Shown piece after piece: positions 8,087 to 21,088 of a DNA stretch of 64,000 nucleotides (position 1 is its first letter; each line of letters opens with the position of its first letter). Position numbers and translations under genes: made by a program. The notes beneath the pieces are model-generated. The model did not search any database. It was not told the DNA's origin and saw only the letters and a list, made by a program, of their open reading frames with translations. Source of the stretch: Thiobacillus sp. (GTDB lineage Bacteria > Pseudomonadota > Gammaproteobacteria > Burkholderiales > Thiobacillaceae); contig JAUXRY010000038.1 of the NCBI GenBank assembly GCA_030679915.1, forward strand, positions 62,001 through 126,000, read 5' to 3'.

Positions 8087-8974
8087 CTATTTGTTTTTGT
8101 TCGCGATCATGTCCTGGATGATCGGTGCCAGGATCAGTTCCATGGAAAAGCCCATCTTGGCGCCCGGCACCACGATGGTGTTGCGGCGCGACATGAAGGA
8201 GTTGGGGATCATGTTCAGCAGGTAAGGGAAATCAACGCCCTTGGGCTCGCGGAAGCGGATCACGATAAAGCTTTCATCCGGCGTCGGGATGTCGCGCGAG
8301 ATGAAGGGGTTGGAGGTGTCTACGGTGGACACGCGCTGGAAGTTGATGTCGGTGCGCGAGAACTGCGGGGTGATGTAGTTCACGTAGTCGGGCATCCGGC
8401 GCAGGATGGTGTCGACAATGACATCGGCCGAATAGCCACGCTCGGCACTGTCACGGTGGATTTTCTGGATCCATTCGAGGTTGACGATAGGCACCACGCC
8501 AATGCCGAGGTCAACATGCGCGGAGATGTCGGTCTTGTCGGTTTTCACCAGGCCGTGCAGGCCTTCGTAAAACAGCACATCCGAACCACCAGGCACATCT
8601 TCCCACGGGGTGAACTCACCGGGATTGAGGCTGGTATTCAGGCGCTGGTTGTGTTCGGCGGCTTCTTCGTCGCTGTGAATGTAGAAGCGCTTCTTGCCAG
8701 TGCCGGTTTTACCGTAGGTCTCGAACAGTTCGGCCAGCTTGGCGAAATCGTTGGACTGCGGGCCAAAGTGGCTGAACGACATGTTGCCTTCGGCCTCGGC
8801 CTTTTTGACAGCAGCCTTGAAATCAACCCGCGACAGGCTGTGAAAGCTGTCGCCTTCGATCACGGCAGCGTTGATTTTTTCGCGGAAGAAAATATGCTCA
8901 AACGCGCGCTTGACGGTGGTGGTGCCGGCGCCGGATGAGCCCGTGACCGCAATGACGGGATGCTTCTTGGACAT
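8087..8974 (-). CDS. prk: Phosphoribulokinase (proteobacterial type)
   Basis: This kinase makes ribulose 1,5-bisphosphate from ribulose 5-phosphate and ATP, the step specific to the Calvin cycle. The 295-residue length matches the octameric proteobacterial CbbP form. Visible motifs are the P-loop GSSGAGTTT (residues 12-20), EGDSFH (40-45) and FYEGLHGLV. No RuBisCO or other cbb gene is in the window, so it stands alone here, ending at a bidirectional terminator. Its presence is the main reason to infer autotrophy. Confidence 0.95.
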   Translation of the reverse strand: MSKKHPVIAVTGSSGAGTTTVKRAFEHIFFREKINAAVIEGDSFHSLSRVDFKAAVKKAEAEGNMSFSHFGPQSNDFAKLAELFETYGKTGTGKKRFYIHSDEEAAEHNQRLNTSLNPGEFTPWEDVPGGSDVLFYEGLHGLVKTDKTDISAHVDLGIGVVPIVNLEWIQKIHRDSAERGYSADVIVDTILRRMPDYVNYITPQFSRTDINFQRVSTVDTSNPFISRDIPTPDESFIVIRFREPKGVDFPYLLNMIPNSFMSRRNTIVVPGAKMGFSMELILAPIIQDMIANKNK

Positions 8975-9076
8975 GCTGGGACTCCCTGAAGAGGTAAATG
9001 TAAAAGCGTAACCGCCGCATTTTACCTGTGCAGGCAGGCGCTTGTCACTTGCGGGCCACGGCGCAGGGTTTCGGCT

Positions 9077-9580
9077 TTACTGGGCAAATTCGAGGCGTTC
9101 TTCGAGCTTTTTTAGCGCGGCTGCGGCGCAGGCGGCATCTTTTTCGCCACCGGGTGCCCCGGATGTCCCTATGGCCCCTATCAGGCTGCCGGCTGCACGA
9201 ATGGGCAGCGCGCCGTCCATCACGATCAATCCGGACATGTGGTTGAGTTCGGGACGGATGTCGCCGCGCGAGGCTCGGAAGGCACCTGAATCGATCCCCG
9301 ACATGATGGTCATGCCGGCCTTGCGCTCGGCGATTTCCAGCGTGTGGCGGGCTGCAAGCGTATCGCGCAATGCGACCTGAACGTTGCCAGCGCGGTCGAG
9401 CACGACAGCAGACACGTTGTAGCCCTCCTTGCGGCAGGTCTCGACCGAGGCCATGGCGATGTCGCGTGCCAGGTCGAGGCCAATTTGTTTGACCGGAATA
9501 ATGTCAACAGCTGCAATGGCTGGGTGGGCCAGGGTGAGTGACAGTACGATCAGGTGGGCGGTTTTTGAAAAGCGATTCAT
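9077..9580 (-). CDS. Secreted GlcG/HbpS-family (DUF336) heme-binding-like protein
   Basis: A 167-residue protein with a clear Sec signal peptide (about residues 1-23, ending AIAA). The mature domain carries the GlcG/HbpS pattern: A...C...GYNVSAVVLDRAGNVQVALRD, an alpha/beta core, and PIRAAGSLIGAIGTSGAPGGEKDAACAAAAL. Relatives bind heme or act as small periplasmic accessory proteins; the ligand here is unknown. It is a single leftward gene with an AAGGAG-like site before ATG. Confidence 0.82.
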   Translation of the reverse strand: MNRFSKTAHLIVLSLTLAHPAIAAVDIIPVKQIGLDLARDIAMASVETCRKEGYNVSAVVLDRAGNVQVALRDTLAARHTLEIAERKAGMTIMSGIDSGAFRASRGDIRPELNHMSGLIVMDGALPIRAAGSLIGAIGTSGAPGGEKDAACAAAALKKLEERLEFAQ

Positions 9581-9687
9581 GAAGTCTCCTTTTTATGTGG
9601 GTCGCAATAAGTCGGTCTGGCTGAAGTGACTGATAGCCATTTTATCATAGTGGTTTTCTCGGCCGGGGGTGTGGGACAAGACAGCAC

Positions 9688-9720
9688 GTAGCCCTGTTGC
9701 GGGAATCACAACAGGGCTAC
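9688..9720. terminator. 12-bp perfect stem-loop, likely terminator
   Basis: GTAGCCCTGTTG (9688-9699) and CAACAGGGCTAC (9709-9720) are exact complements with a 9-nt loop. It lies about 50 bp past the leftward 707-residue gene and upstream of the GlcG-like gene. Neither side has a long T-run, so termination would be weak or rho-assisted. Confidence 0.5.
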
Positions 9721-9733
9721 GGTTGAGGGAATT

Positions 9734-9753
9734 CCTCAAGGAAAACCTTGAGG
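9734..9753. terminator. Second stem-loop beside 9688-9720
   Basis: CCTCAAGG (9734-9741) and CCTTGAGG (9746-9753) pair around an AAAA loop. The left arm also overlaps a smaller palindrome (GAGGGAATTCCTC), so two alternative folds are possible. It sits 19 bp past the stop codon of the leftward gene that ends at 9772. Confidence 0.5.
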
Positions 9754-9771
9754 TTTCAACTTACATGCCGT

Positions 9772-11895
9772 TCAGGGTGAACACTTCTCGATGGCGATCG
9801 CGATCGTCCTGGTGACATGGTTGATGGCGCCAAATCCGTTTCTCACCAGCGGCCAGGCATTCAGGGTGAGCGCGAAGGAACAGGTACCGGTCAGTCCTGC
9901 TGTCATGGGTGTGGCCGGGATAGACGCCGCAACAGGCAGCGGCACGATACCGCTGTTCTGGGTATTCCCGCCCAGATTCCCCGACCCGCCGGTGATGCCT
10001 TTGACATAGGACAGCCCCCAGCTATGCAGCCGGCCGTGAGGCTGGTTGACTTGAATGTCGACACTTAACCCCGGTATGGCGCTGAATGGAACGACGCCAC
10101 ACGTACCGCTGGCACCCGGCACGGTCAGGCCAAGCGTTGGCGCTTTGTTGTCAACCAGGACCACGAGGTCGCATCGGTTGACCATGGGTGGAAGCGGTCC
10201 CGGGGGCGCATCGGTCCCGTCGCGGTAGTCCACCGCAGCAGATGTCAGCTTGGTCCCCGTTTCGTCAAACACCTCAAGCCGCACGGTATACAACCCATCG
10301 GCCAGTCCAAGCGCCTCCGTTGTCAGCCAGCCCAACTGGTCGCGTTTGTACCAGTAGTAATTCGCTGTATTGCGGATTTCATACAAGCCGGATACACCGT
10401 TGACGGGCGGTTGAGGGCCGATGGTCACCACTTCGGAATCAAAGGTGATTTTGTTGACCCGGGTATCCGTGAGGGGGTAGTCGATCGGGATAAAACCGGT
10501 ATTGTCATTCGGGTCGGCATTCGCTAGGCCACTTTTATACGACAGCCGGTAATAGCGTTTGGGTGCGCCGCTGGTCAGGGCGTCACCAAATACCCCGCTG
10601 ACCAGCAGGCTGCCGCCATACGCCCAGTTGTTGAATGTGCCGCCAAACGCGAGATTGCCAAACTTGCCACTGGTCTGGTTGATTTTGTAAACCTCGTCCA
10701 ATCCAACCAGTGTAAGAAAGGTTGCCGCCCCTTCTGGCTGGGGATTGCAGTGGCTGCCGCAGCGCACGGTTTCGTTGTCGAGAAACAGATCGATATGCGC
10801 GTGGGAGGTGTTCCAGCGGGTGCTGGTATAGGGGTCCAGATAAATGACGGTGGGCACGCCGTTGATGATCTGGGTGAGCTTGACGATGATGTCCGGGCGG
10901 CCATCGAAGCGCAGGCGGCCGTGCCGGAAGTGGAATGGATACCAATTGAAGCAGCAATTGAAATAGCCGCTGCAGTCGGTGGTGGTTTCGCACACTTCGG
11001 CCTTGCTGTAAAAACAATGCGGAAAAACCAGCCACGGTGGGATCTTCGAGCTGAGGGTCAGTTTGTCCAAACGGGTGGCGATTGCATTGTCCATCAAGCG
11101 CGATTCGCCCACTCTGGACACGTCAAACGCCGAAATGGCTCGAAGCGGTGGATCGGGTTGCGGGTTGAATGAAACCTCAGACCCCACTCGACTCATGCCC
11201 GCCATTCGAGGGGGTAGGGGCTGTGGGTTCAGACTGACCCGATCCAGGTTTGATGTGGCTGCTACGGCATTCAGATCCAGGTCGGGTGCCGGATCGGGCC
11301 CGGGGAAGGGTCGTGGGGGAAAGCGCGGCTCCTCCAGGAGTTCCGGGATGCGGATGACCGGGCGGTCCAGCAACTCGGGCCAGCGTTTACGCAATATTGG
11401 CCACAAACAGAATTCGCGATCGACATCGAAAATTTCGACCTTGACGAAAGGGACCGGGCAAATTTCCGTGTGGCCGTCGTGGTGACTGACTTTGCGGACA
11501 TGGCCGCTGATACAGATACGCTGCGGCCACCAGGGTCGCAATATGGCCAAGGGCAAGTTTGCGTCGTATCGAAGCTGATATTGCGACCCTTGCCCTTTCC
11601 AGGATTCAGCGGGCAATGTCGACTTGTGGGCGCTTGAGTGACGAATCTGCTGCGGGTCGCCGGACGGCCCAACCAGTACAACCACGTCGGTGGGCTGGGT
11701 CAGGCGGACTTGCATGCGGTAATTGCCTTTTTCATCGAGAGGCGCACTGCCGAGCGAAGTGCCGGCCTGGTCGAAGGCAAAGACTGATAGCGCCATGCTG
11801 TCGGGTTCAAGCTCGGCCTGCTCGCGCTGAATGCGACCTTCCAGGATGAAACTGCTGTCATTACGATTGCCGGGCGGTGTTTTGGATTGAGCCAT
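9772..11895 (-). CDS. Large unrecognised protein with carboxypeptidase-regulatory-like N-domain and NPQP motifs
   Basis: I do not recognise this 707-residue protein. It starts at ATG 11895 behind AAGGAG with 6-nt spacing and has no signal peptide. The first 90 residues (ILEGRIQREQAELEPDSMAL...LDEKGNYRMQVRLTQPTDVVVLVG) look like a carboxypeptidase-regulatory or transthyretin-like beta-sandwich. A Pro-rich linker carries SLNPQPLPP and SFNPQPDPP, with a later CNPQPEG. A central Cys-rich stretch (CFYSKAEVCETTTDCSGYFNCCFNWYPFHF) and C-terminal beta-rich regions follow. It lies 40 bp after the 435-residue-class gene and is probably co-transcribed with it under the adjacent LuxR-type regulator. Confidence 0.65.
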   Translation of the reverse strand: MAQSKTPPGNRNDSSFILEGRIQREQAELEPDSMALSVFAFDQAGTSLGSAPLDEKGNYRMQVRLTQPTDVVVLVGPSGDPQQIRHSSAHKSTLPAESWKGQGSQYQLRYDANLPLAILRPWWPQRICISGHVRKVSHHDGHTEICPVPFVKVEIFDVDREFCLWPILRKRWPELLDRPVIRIPELLEEPRFPPRPFPGPDPAPDLDLNAVAATSNLDRVSLNPQPLPPRMAGMSRVGSEVSFNPQPDPPLRAISAFDVSRVGESRLMDNAIATRLDKLTLSSKIPPWLVFPHCFYSKAEVCETTTDCSGYFNCCFNWYPFHFRHGRLRFDGRPDIIVKLTQIINGVPTVIYLDPYTSTRWNTSHAHIDLFLDNETVRCGSHCNPQPEGAATFLTLVGLDEVYKINQTSGKFGNLAFGGTFNNWAYGGSLLVSGVFGDALTSGAPKRYYRLSYKSGLANADPNDNTGFIPIDYPLTDTRVNKITFDSEVVTIGPQPPVNGVSGLYEIRNTANYYWYKRDQLGWLTTEALGLADGLYTVRLEVFDETGTKLTSAAVDYRDGTDAPPGPLPPMVNRCDLVVLVDNKAPTLGLTVPGASGTCGVVPFSAIPGLSVDIQVNQPHGRLHSWGLSYVKGITGGSGNLGGNTQNSGIVPLPVAASIPATPMTAGLTGTCSFALTLNAWPLVRNGFGAINHVTRTIAIAIEKCSP

Positions 11896-11934
11896 GAAAA
11901 ACTCCTTGGTGATGAGTGGATTCAATAAAGGGGA

Positions 11935-13230
11935 TTACTCGACGTCTGCGCCCGCGGGGCAGCAGCGGTAGTCCTGATGCTTGTCTAGCAGCTCGATTTG
12001 CTTTTTCAGCAGCGCGTGTTGCAACCGCTGGTTTTCAAGCTCGAGCGCGATGGCTTCATCCAGTGCGGGTTCGCACACATCGCATTCGTCCAGGCAGGAC
12101 CGCACGTACATGCCGGCTGTGGGTAAAGAGGAGGTGCGCTCAAACTCGAGTTCGACAATGCGTTTTTCGTTGACCTCGCCGTTTTCCTGCAAATAGCCTT
12201 CTTTGGTCAATTCCGCGTTCGCACTTTTCAGTGCTTTGTCCCGAATCGCCTCAGGGATGGGTTCAGGGTCGGCAGCTGCAGCAAATTGCGCGCTGGCGAT
12301 GTTGATGCGTCCTGCGGCCACGGTCGCCGCATCCAGTTTGGATGCGACTGCGACGCGCTGGATTTCGGGTCGTTTGGGGTCGGTGGCGAGGACACCATTG
12401 GGGATGACGTCGATGCTGCCATCGTTGAGAAATGCATTGGGCCGCACGGTGGAATTGGCGGCAGGATCGATGACGCGTCGATAGATGCCCACAATCTTGA
12501 AGCGGATGGTTTGGGTTTTGTTGATCTGATAAAAGTAGAAAGTGATGGCCCGGCAGCGATTGGGATTCTTGAATTCCCGCGAGGACGATTCAAAGTGGTC
12601 TTCCGTCGTCCCCTCGGCATGCGACCGGGTTGAAACCTCACCGATGGAAATCGAATTGGCTGTGCGTGTGGCCATTTCAGAACGGCGATCCGAGGCTTGG
12701 GCATGCGTCGACAGTTCGCGTAGAAAACTGCTGGTTGAACTGCTGTCCCAGGAGCCACTGACATCGACCGAAGGGCCGGTTAAAAAACTTTCAATTGCGC
12801 CACTGGTTTCACCGTGTCCGCGCGCTGAGCCTTTGCTACTGCTGTTGGCATTTTGGCTGTCGCGGACCGTAATGTCCGTCATGGAATCGTGAACGCTGGA
12901 TGCGTAGAAGCGTTCTTCCGAGGTTTGCTGGTTGCGGTAGGACAGCTGACTGCTGCTGTCGAACGTGAACCGGGAGCGCCGGTCAGAGGTGAACAGCTTG
13001 ACCTTTTCGCCAGGGAACAAAGTAGTCGAGTACACCAGGTCGCCCAATGCCAGCGGCCCGGGACAGCGCTCGAAGCGTGCGTGGATGATGACTTCCACAT
13101 ACACCTTGCGGTCGCGATGACTGACCTGGGTGGGATATTTCAGCCGGTAGTTGAAATCGAGTACGTCGCACGTAGGGTCGGCGGGAAACTCGGGACAGCA
13201 GGGCACTTGCAATGCATTTTCGGTAGACAT
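11935..13230 (-). CDS. Unrecognised Cys-capped, Ser-rich protein with C-terminal coiled coil
   Basis: A 431-residue protein not recognised. Start ATG 13230 has GGAG about 7 nt upstream. The N-terminus has a cysteine group (CCPEFPADPTC). A beta-rich domain follows (VYVEVIIHARFERCPGPLAL), then a Ser/Thr-rich stretch of about 150 residues and a second folded part (TFYFYQINKTQTIRFKIVGIYRRVIDP). The C-terminus has CLDECDVCEP, a coiled-coil helix (LELENQRLQHALLKKQIELLDKHQ) and a final CC pair. No signal peptide or enzymatic motif is seen. It is the first of two leftward genes whose products both carry Cys clusters; they may act together. Confidence 0.65.
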   Translation of the reverse strand: MSTENALQVPCCPEFPADPTCDVLDFNYRLKYPTQVSHRDRKVYVEVIIHARFERCPGPLALGDLVYSTTLFPGEKVKLFTSDRRSRFTFDSSSQLSYRNQQTSEERFYASSVHDSMTDITVRDSQNANSSSKGSARGHGETSGAIESFLTGPSVDVSGSWDSSSTSSFLRELSTHAQASDRRSEMATRTANSISIGEVSTRSHAEGTTEDHFESSSREFKNPNRCRAITFYFYQINKTQTIRFKIVGIYRRVIDPAANSTVRPNAFLNDGSIDVIPNGVLATDPKRPEIQRVAVASKLDAATVAAGRINIASAQFAAAADPEPIPEAIRDKALKSANAELTKEGYLQENGEVNEKRIVELEFERTSSLPTAGMYVRSCLDECDVCEPALDEAIALELENQRLQHALLKKQIELLDKHQDYRCCPAGADVE

Positions 13231-13330
13231 GTGGACACTCCAAAACAAAGGTTGAACAGGGTTGTCGTTCTCCGCCCCTGTATTTCAACGAAAGTCTGGT
13301 GCTGCCGCATCCCTCAATTGGGGTATTGGG

Positions 13331-14374
13331 TCAGCGTGTCCTGAAAATGCTGAGGAGTGTGATCAGTTCGGTCTGGCGATGCGTTTCGGTTTTGGCGAGG
13401 ATGGATTTTAGTTGGCTGCGCAAGGTGTCGTAGGAGCGTCCCCAGTTTTGCGCGCAACGCTTGAGGCTGGTACCTCCGACGAGGGCTTCGCACAGCTTGA
13501 GTTCGGCAGGCGTGAGCTGGAAATGCTGCGCGACGCAGTCGGGTAGTCGGGTGGCAGATTGCGCACCCTTCAGGATGAGTGTCAGCGGTTTTGCGGGTGC
13601 GAACCCGGACGGTATGTCCGGATAGGTGGGGCGCAGGATGAGGGCTAGGGGTGAAGGTCCGGGAATCAGTAATGTAGTGGATTGTCCATTTAGTGCCGCT
13701 GCGTTGGCCAGCGCGGTATCAAATCTGGATTGCAAGCTGCGGCTTGGCATCAGCAGGCGGTCTTGATCGTGTTTGATGTGGGCCTGTTCAAGCAATGCGT
13801 AGGCCAGTTGGTTGCCATGCAATGGCACGCCCTGCGGGCTGATCAGTAGCAGACCATAATCCGATTCTTCCAGCATGGCGTGCGCGTAGGCTTCCTGATG
13901 ACGTGCGCGTTCGAGCTCGAATGCCAGGGCAATGGCGGTATTGAGATGGGGCAGCAAAAAAGCGAGTTGACGCCGTTCGCCAGGCTTGAAAATGGGTCGT
14001 GTGGGACTCCGCAGGAGTGCGATACCCGAGCGCGGGGCGTTGCGTCGTCCGGCTGTTCCAATCGATAGGGTGTATTGATCCATCCACTCGGGCGAAGCGA
14101 CCAAACCAGATGGGCTGGGATCGCGCTGAACCCGGGTTTCCCGCGTGATGACAAAGGGTGGGTGGGTGGCGTCGGACAGGAACTCAGCCCCGGCCGCCTG
14201 CTTGATGAAATAGTCGCGTCGATAACCTGTGCCCTGATCGATTCCAAGCTGGATCGCATCTGCCTGCACGCTTTGGGCGATCAAGCCCAGCAGATCGGAC
14301 AAGGACTGGCAACCAGGTTCCTGTCTGTCCATGGCTCGTGCGATCTCGGTCGCCGTCCACACAGGGCGAATCAT
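13331..14374 (-). CDS. LuxR-type transcriptional regulator
   Basis: A 347-residue protein with a C-terminal LuxR/FixJ-type helix-turn-helix (about residues 285-345: LTPAELKLCEALVGGTSLKRCAQNWGRSYDTLRSQLKSILAKT). The approximately 280-residue N-terminal part is alpha/beta and PAS/GAF-like in feel, but I cannot assign it. There is no receiver domain. It lies upstream of, and in the same direction as, the two unrecognised genes, so it probably controls them. A second possible start (MDRQEPG) is 14 codons downstream. Confidence 0.75.
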   Translation of the reverse strand: MIRPVWTATEIARAMDRQEPGCQSLSDLLGLIAQSVQADAIQLGIDQGTGYRRDYFIKQAAGAEFLSDATHPPFVITRETRVQRDPSPSGLVASPEWMDQYTLSIGTAGRRNAPRSGIALLRSPTRPIFKPGERRQLAFLLPHLNTAIALAFELERARHQEAYAHAMLEESDYGLLLISPQGVPLHGNQLAYALLEQAHIKHDQDRLLMPSRSLQSRFDTALANAAALNGQSTTLLIPGPSPLALILRPTYPDIPSGFAPAKPLTLILKGAQSATRLPDCVAQHFQLTPAELKLCEALVGGTSLKRCAQNWGRSYDTLRSQLKSILAKTETHRQTELITLLSIFRTR

Positions 14375-14617
14375 CGCGCTGCATTCATGATGATGCCGGT
14401 CAAACGTTTAACACTGCATAAGCCCATATCCTGCTCCGTAGAGTGGAATGTGCTCCGCTAGTTAGTATGAGGCGCTTGAAAAGTCAGATTGAGAGGTGCG
14501 CGCCCAAACAGCAACCTGGCATCCTTCTCATGCTGTTTCACATTCAATATCTATGAGTGTCGTACACCGTATGGTACGTGGACAGGACTGAGCAGGAAAG
14601 GTTTCGGCCATTTGCCT

Positions 14618-15622
14618 TTACCTGGATGCCTGAGGTGAGCCCTTATAGAGATTGACCACGCGGTAGCCTTTCTTCTTGAACAATTCGGGCAAGCCGTCTT
14701 TCCCCACGAGGTGCATCGCTCCAACCGCAACAAACGGTGTGTGGCCCTGGGCGAGCCGTTGTTCAATCGTGTGGGCCATACTCAGGTTGCGTTCGGTAAT
14801 GAGTTTTTGCTTGACCCATTTACCGAATCGCGGTGTGTCACGTAATGATTTTAGACTGATCCGATGCAGTGCGTCCGCATCGCCACTCAGCCAGGCCGAG
14901 ATGATGGACTGGATGTCGGTGGGCATCTGTCCTTGTTCGAGATAGCGCAGGGTTTCATCCAGAAAAATCAGCTGATCCTTAGGCGCAATGCTGTCGAATA
15001 GCTGGAGCTGGTAGTCAATCCCTTCCAGTTCGGTGATGGGCTTGTTGAAGCCTTGTGCCAGCGCAGTGAGGTGGAGATCGCTGGCGTATTCAAATCCGTA
15101 TCCGGATTGCTGGTAGGCCACCATGGTGAGTGATAACGCGGCCATCCAGGGTTTGTTGCCTTGAACGGCAGCTTGAGGGATGCCCAGCGCATCGAGCTGG
15201 GTGTGCAAGCGCTTGGCCAGCGCAGGCGGGAGCAAGGCGTCGAGGGTTTGGGGTGGAGGCAACGTGGCGTAACGTTGAGCAGCGGCCATGATTTTGGCGG
15301 TCTGGGTCGTGTCCAGTTCAACCGCCAGTTCGCTCGATTCGGCTAATGCCTGCGTGGTCGCCCTATCCAGCGGAAAGAAGTCGGGCTTGCCAACGTGCAG
15401 GGTACCGAAGAGATACGCCTTTTGCCCCTTGTTGCTGATCTGATAGAACAGTCCGCGCGCCGGGGCGGACTGCATCTCGTTGAGCATGGCTTCCGGGCTG
15501 GTATCAGCGGGGGCCACTGGCGACACGGCCTGTTGTGGGGTGACGGGTGCGGATTCAGCCCAGGAAACCTGCCAGCCTGACAGAAGCAGGACGGGCAGCA
15601 AACGAAGCAATGTAAGGATCAT
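14618..15622 (-). CDS. TraB/GumN-family secreted protein
   Basis: A 334-residue protein with a signal peptide (about residues 1-22, ending SWA). It has the TraB/GumN (PF01963) signatures YLFGTLHVGKPDFFPL near the N-terminus and FVAVGAMHLVGKDGLPELFKKKGYRV at the C-terminus, including the paired GxxH motifs. Members are predicted metal-dependent hydrolases of the erythromycin esterase/Tiki-like superfamily; the bacterial substrate is unknown. It is divergent from leuS, with start codons 97 bp apart. Confidence 0.85.
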   Translation of the reverse strand: MILTLLRLLPVLLLSGWQVSWAESAPVTPQQAVSPVAPADTSPEAMLNEMQSAPARGLFYQISNKGQKAYLFGTLHVGKPDFFPLDRATTQALAESSELAVELDTTQTAKIMAAAQRYATLPPPQTLDALLPPALAKRLHTQLDALGIPQAAVQGNKPWMAALSLTMVAYQQSGYGFEYASDLHLTALAQGFNKPITELEGIDYQLQLFDSIAPKDQLIFLDETLRYLEQGQMPTDIQSIISAWLSGDADALHRISLKSLRDTPRFGKWVKQKLITERNLSMAHTIEQRLAQGHTPFVAVGAMHLVGKDGLPELFKKKGYRVVNLYKGSPQASR

Positions 15623-15710
15623 GATGGGGGTCGGCCCTGAGGTGGAAGGGGAATCGGCGGATTGTCCGGTGCCGCTGAGTATAATTGCGGCCCAGCGTCC
15701 CCTCTATTGA

Positions 15711-18783
<3,073 letters not shown>

Positions 18784-18787
<4 letters not shown>

Positions 18788-19821
18788 ACATTCCGGCTGA
18801 GCGTCTGCCCGATCAGCTTGAACGTGGACTGGCTGCGTTGTATGTGGTGGTGGGTGACGAGCCGCTGGCCGCACAAGAAGCGAGCGATGCCATCCGCGCG
18901 GCAGCGCGAAAGGCGGGACACAGTGAACGCAATGTCTACACCGTATTGGGCCGGTACAACTGGCAGGGGATCTTCGCCAGCGGCGACAATCTTTCGTTGT
19001 TTGGTGAACGTCGGCTGACGGAAATCCGCATTCCCTCCGGCAAACCCGGCATCGATGGCGCCAAGGCGCTTGAGGCCTATTCGGCCAAATTGCCTGCTGA
19101 TACGCTCACCCTGATCAATTTGCCGGGCCTGGACTGGAAAACCATGCAGACGCGCTGGTTTTCTGCGCTTGCTAAAACAGGTGTGGTGGTTGAGGCGCGT
19201 CCCATCGACCGCGCGGCGTTGCCCGCCTGGATCGATCGCAGACTGTCCAAACAGGGCTTGAAAGCTGACCGTGCTGCGCTGGACTTTCTGGCCGACCAGG
19301 TCGAAGGCAATCTGCTCGCGGCACAGCAGGAAATCGACAAGCTGGCTTTGCTGCTTCCGCCCGGAACCGTGACACGGGCTGATGTTGAACATGCAGTGGT
19401 CGACGTGAGCCGGCTGGAAGCCGACGCGCTACAGGATGCGTTGTATGCAGGCGATGGCGCGCGTTTTGCGCAAATTGTGACCGACCTCAAGGATGCGGGC
19501 GAGGCCGTGCCGGCCATCCTGTGGCAGGTGTCATCCGCGGTGCGTTTGCTGCTCAGGTTAAAATACGCAGTTGCACAGGGTGATAGCCTGTCCAGCCTCA
19601 TGCGGACGTTATGGGGGCGCGACAAACAGCGCGCACCCCAGATCGAGCGTGCGGTGAAACGACTGGATCTGGCTCGGGTCGAAATGGCGCTGGCCGATCT
19701 GGCCTTGATCGATCGCCAGGCCAAAGGGCTGGAACGGGTCGGCGATCCTTGGGATACCTTGCTACGCATGGGTGTCTCGCTGGCCGCTCCTAAAAGTATT
19801 GGAAAAGATGATGGACGTTAA
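18784..19821 (+). CDS. holA: DNA polymerase III delta subunit
   Basis: The clamp-loader delta subunit, which opens the beta clamp. The 345-residue protein begins with TTG at 18784, overlapping the lptE stop by four bases. Family features are [20 protein letters not shown] near the N-terminus, the [16 protein letters not shown] clamp-binding region, and the [17 protein letters not shown] lid segment. No ATG start fits. The 3' end overlaps the start of proA. Confidence 0.93.
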
Positions 19822-21088
19822 AAACTACATGCAAACGCTGGGCAAACAGGCGCGCGACGCCTCGCGTGATATTGCCCGCGCCGACACCAACCAGAAAAAC
19901 CACGCGCTGGTAGCGATTGCGGCGGCGATCCGTCGTGACGCGGTCAAATTGCTCGAAGCCAATGCGCGCGACATGGAACATGCACGCGCCAATGGCCTCG
20001 ATTCGGCACTGCTGGATCGTCTTGAAATCAACGAAAACACCGTAACGAGCATGGCCGAAGGCCTGGAGCAGATAGCTGCGCTGCCCGATCCGGTCGGCGA
20101 AATCACCGATCTCAAATACCGTCCTTCAGGCATCCAGGTGGGCAAGATGCGGGTACCGCTCGGCGTGATTGGCATCATTTACGAAGCGCGCCCCAACGTC
20201 ACGGCGGACGCGGCCGGGTTATGTCTGAAATCGGGTAATGCGGCGATCCTGCGCGGCGGATCCGAAGCCCTGCACTCCAATCAGGCGGTTGCTGCCTGCG
20301 TGCGCGAAGGGCTGGAAGTCGCCGGCCTCCCCGCCACCGTGGTGCAGGTTGTAGAAACCACCGACCGTGCCGCCGTGGGCGAACTCATCATCATGAAGGA
20401 TTATGTCGATGTCATTGTGCCGCGTGGTGGCAAGGGGCTGATCGAACGCATTACCCGCGAGGCGCGGATCCCCGTGATCAAGCATCTGCACGGCAACTGC
20501 CATGTGTATGTGGATGATCGGGCGGATCAGGCCAAAGCGGTCAACATCGTCGACAACGCCAAGACCCAGCGCTACGGCACCTGCAACACCACCGAGTCGC
20601 TGCTGGTCGCACGCAACGTGGCCGATGCCGTATTGCCCGAGATCGGCCGGGTGTTGGCAGGCAAGGGCGTGGAAATGCGGGGCTGTCCGGAAACCCTGCG
20701 CATTCTGCAGGGCGCCGCAATTGACGCAGACAAGCTGAAAGCAGCGGTGGAAGCCGACTGGGAAGAGGAATATCTGGGCCCGATTATCGCGGTCAAGGTG
20801 GTTGACGATATCGACGCTGCGATGGTGCACATCAACACCCATGGCTCCCATCACACCGATGCCATTGTTACCGAAGACTACGGCCGCGCGCGGCGCTTTC
20901 TGCGCGAGGTGGATTCGGCCAGCGTGGTGGTCAATGCGTCCACCCGCTTTGCTGACGGGTTTGAATACGGCCTTGGCGCGGAAATCGGTATTTCCACCGA
21001 CAAGATCCATGCGCGTGGTCCGGTCGGGCTGGAAGGCTTGACCAGCCAGAAGTGGGTGGTGCTGGGAGATGGCCACATCCGTGGCTGA
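19811..21088 (+). CDS. proA: Gamma-glutamyl phosphate reductase
   Basis: Reduces gamma-glutamyl phosphate to glutamate semialdehyde in proline synthesis. The 425-residue product has the aldehyde-dehydrogenase fold and the catalytic cysteine at about residue 258 in [12 protein letters not shown]. The NADPH region includes [12 protein letters not shown]. Start is ATG 19811 or the adjacent ATG 19808, with GGAAAAG just upstream; both lie inside the end of holA. proB is not in this window. Confidence 0.96.
   Translation: MDVKNYMQTLGKQARDASRDIARADTNQKNHALVAIAAAIRRDAVKLLEANARDMEHARANGLDSALLDRLEINENTVTSMAEGLEQIAALPDPVGEITDLKYRPSGIQVGKMRVPLGVIGIIYEARPNVTADAAGLCLKSGNAAILRGGSEALHSNQAVAACVREGLEVAGLPATVVQVVETTDRAAVGELIIMKDYVDVIVPRGGKGLIERITREARIPVIKHLHGNCHVYVDDRADQAKAVNIVDNAKTQRYGTCNTTESLLVARNVADAVLPEIGRVLAGKGVEMRGCPETLRILQGAAIDADKLKAAVEADWEEEYLGPIIAVKVVDDIDAAMVHINTHGSHHTDAIVTEDYGRARRFLREVDSASVVVNASTRFADGFEYGLGAEIGISTDKIHARGPVGLEGLTSQKWVVLGDGHIRG

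Noticed and set aside
8045-8938. 297-residue rightward open frame
   Set aside because: Mirror of phosphoribulokinase, which has all its catalytic motifs on the other strand.
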